A stretch of 5,272 bases of DNA from Candidatus Bathyarchaeota archaeon (GTDB lineage Archaea > Thermoproteota > Bathyarchaeia > RBG-16-48-13 > GCA-020355125): NCBI GenBank assembly GCA_030671165.1, contig DAOVAG010000074.1, positions 1 to 5,272 on the forward strand, in the 5' to 3' direction. The translations under genes and the position numbers were made by a program. Under the pieces are notes generated by a model that was not told the DNA's origin, made no database searches, and worked only from the letters and a program-made list of their open reading frames with translations. Within the stretch, counting starts at the first letter, position 1. Each line of letters opens with the position of its first letter. Positions 4,903-5,272 of the stretch are shown here, in pieces.

Positions 4903-5272
4903 ATGAATCGTAAAATAGTTGCGTTCGTGCTCTTCTTTACTATCGTCGGATCTATTGCAGTCTACTACATTTATATTTCTCTATCCAACGTAACAAGTGA
5001 GCTCTCTTGTCCTCAGGATGATAGTAGGTATGTCTGGACACCGATCGATACATCTGGTGAAAATTATAACTGGAGCTGCTTTGAGCGTGATCACACATGG
5101 ATCGAGACCTATTCTAAGGCTGTATATGAACAATGGTTGAATGCAGTCCTCAAACCTGTATTTGTTAGAGATTATACGTTACTTTATTTGCGCACCGAGT
5201 TGAAAATGGACTTTCCAGATCCTCTCATGCTGAATTGGACTGGGGGCAGAGAGACACCGGATAGTATTCTTG
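4903..5272 (+). CDS. exported or membrane-anchored protein of unknown function, 3' truncated
   Basis: The frame is open for 123 codons and runs off the right edge, so only the N-terminus is seen. The start is fixed: an in-frame TGA lies at 4894-4896 and the next in-frame Met is residue 102. GAAAGG (4895-4900) is a possible but closely spaced ribosome site. Residues 1-4 (MNRK) are basic and about 5-27 are strongly hydrophobic (IVAFVLFFTIVGSIAVYYIYI), giving a signal peptide or signal anchor with the rest outside the cell. No lipobox cysteine follows the helix. The visible ectodomain is aromatic-rich, has Cys36 and Cys59 that could pair, and carries three N-glycosylation sequons (Asn29-Val-Thr, Asn56-Trp-Ser, Asn111-Trp-Thr). 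I do not recognise the domain. It is divergent from the channel gene and has its own TATA-like box, so the two are probably not co-regulated. Confidence 0.75.
   Translation, partial: MNRKIVAFVLFFTIVGSIAVYYIYISLSNVTSELSCPQDDSRYVWTPIDTSGENYNWSCFERDHTWIETYSKAVYEQWLNAVLKPVFVRDYTLLYLRTELKMDFPDPLMLNWTGGRETPDSIL

Noticed and set aside
1..5272. CRISPR array, insertion sequence, phage, toxin-antitoxin or defence cassette
   Set aside because: There are no regularly spaced repeats, transposase, terminal inverted repeats or nuclease/toxin motifs. All recognisable genes are envelope or transport type.

Overview
The window is AT-rich and holds five protein-coding genes, one of them cut by the right edge, with AT-rich spacers between them. 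An uncultured archaeon fits best, but this is inference from weak signals. BRE/TATA-like elements sit about 25-30 bases before several starts. Two starts (1653 on + and the internal ATG at 4528 on -) lack a Shine-Dalgarno sequence and sit where a leaderless transcript would begin. The start at 1397 (-) is preceded by GGTGAG, which fits the archaeal 16S tail. Oligo-T tracts occur after the genes. No rRNA, tRNA or other lineage marker is present, so the phylum cannot be named.

Layout: (1) 1-170 is a non-coding 3' flank with a perfect 9-bp hairpin and an oligo-T tract, probably the 3' end of the first gene. (2) 171-1397 (-) is a 12-helix major facilitator superfamily (MFS) transporter. (3) 1422-1652 is a divergent promoter region carrying a perfect 14-bp palindrome. 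(4) 1653-2924 (+) is a second, distantly related MFS transporter. (5) 2925-3121 is an AT-rich spacer with clustered inverted repeats. (6) 3122-3721 (+) is an unusual protein with an Arg/Gly/Trp-rich N-terminus, one hydrophobic segment, a duplicated 37-residue module and a C-terminal zinc ribbon. (7) 3728-4552 (-) is a small MscS-family mechanosensitive channel that converges on gene 6 with only 6 bp between them. (8) 4553-4902 is a gene-free divergent spacer. (9) 4903-5272 (+) is the start of a membrane-anchored or secreted protein of unknown function, truncated by the window.

The shared theme is the cell envelope: two exporter-type MFS carriers, an osmotic safety valve, a putative membrane-associated zinc-ribbon protein and an exported protein. 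Adjacent genes on the same strand are separated by wide gaps, and the rest are divergent or convergent, so each is probably transcribed alone and there is no clear operon. I find no CRISPR array, insertion sequence, phage gene or toxin-antitoxin pair. The least ordinary element is the zinc-ribbon protein at 3122-3721. I do not see evidence for a complete new system, and the other genes are ordinary family members.
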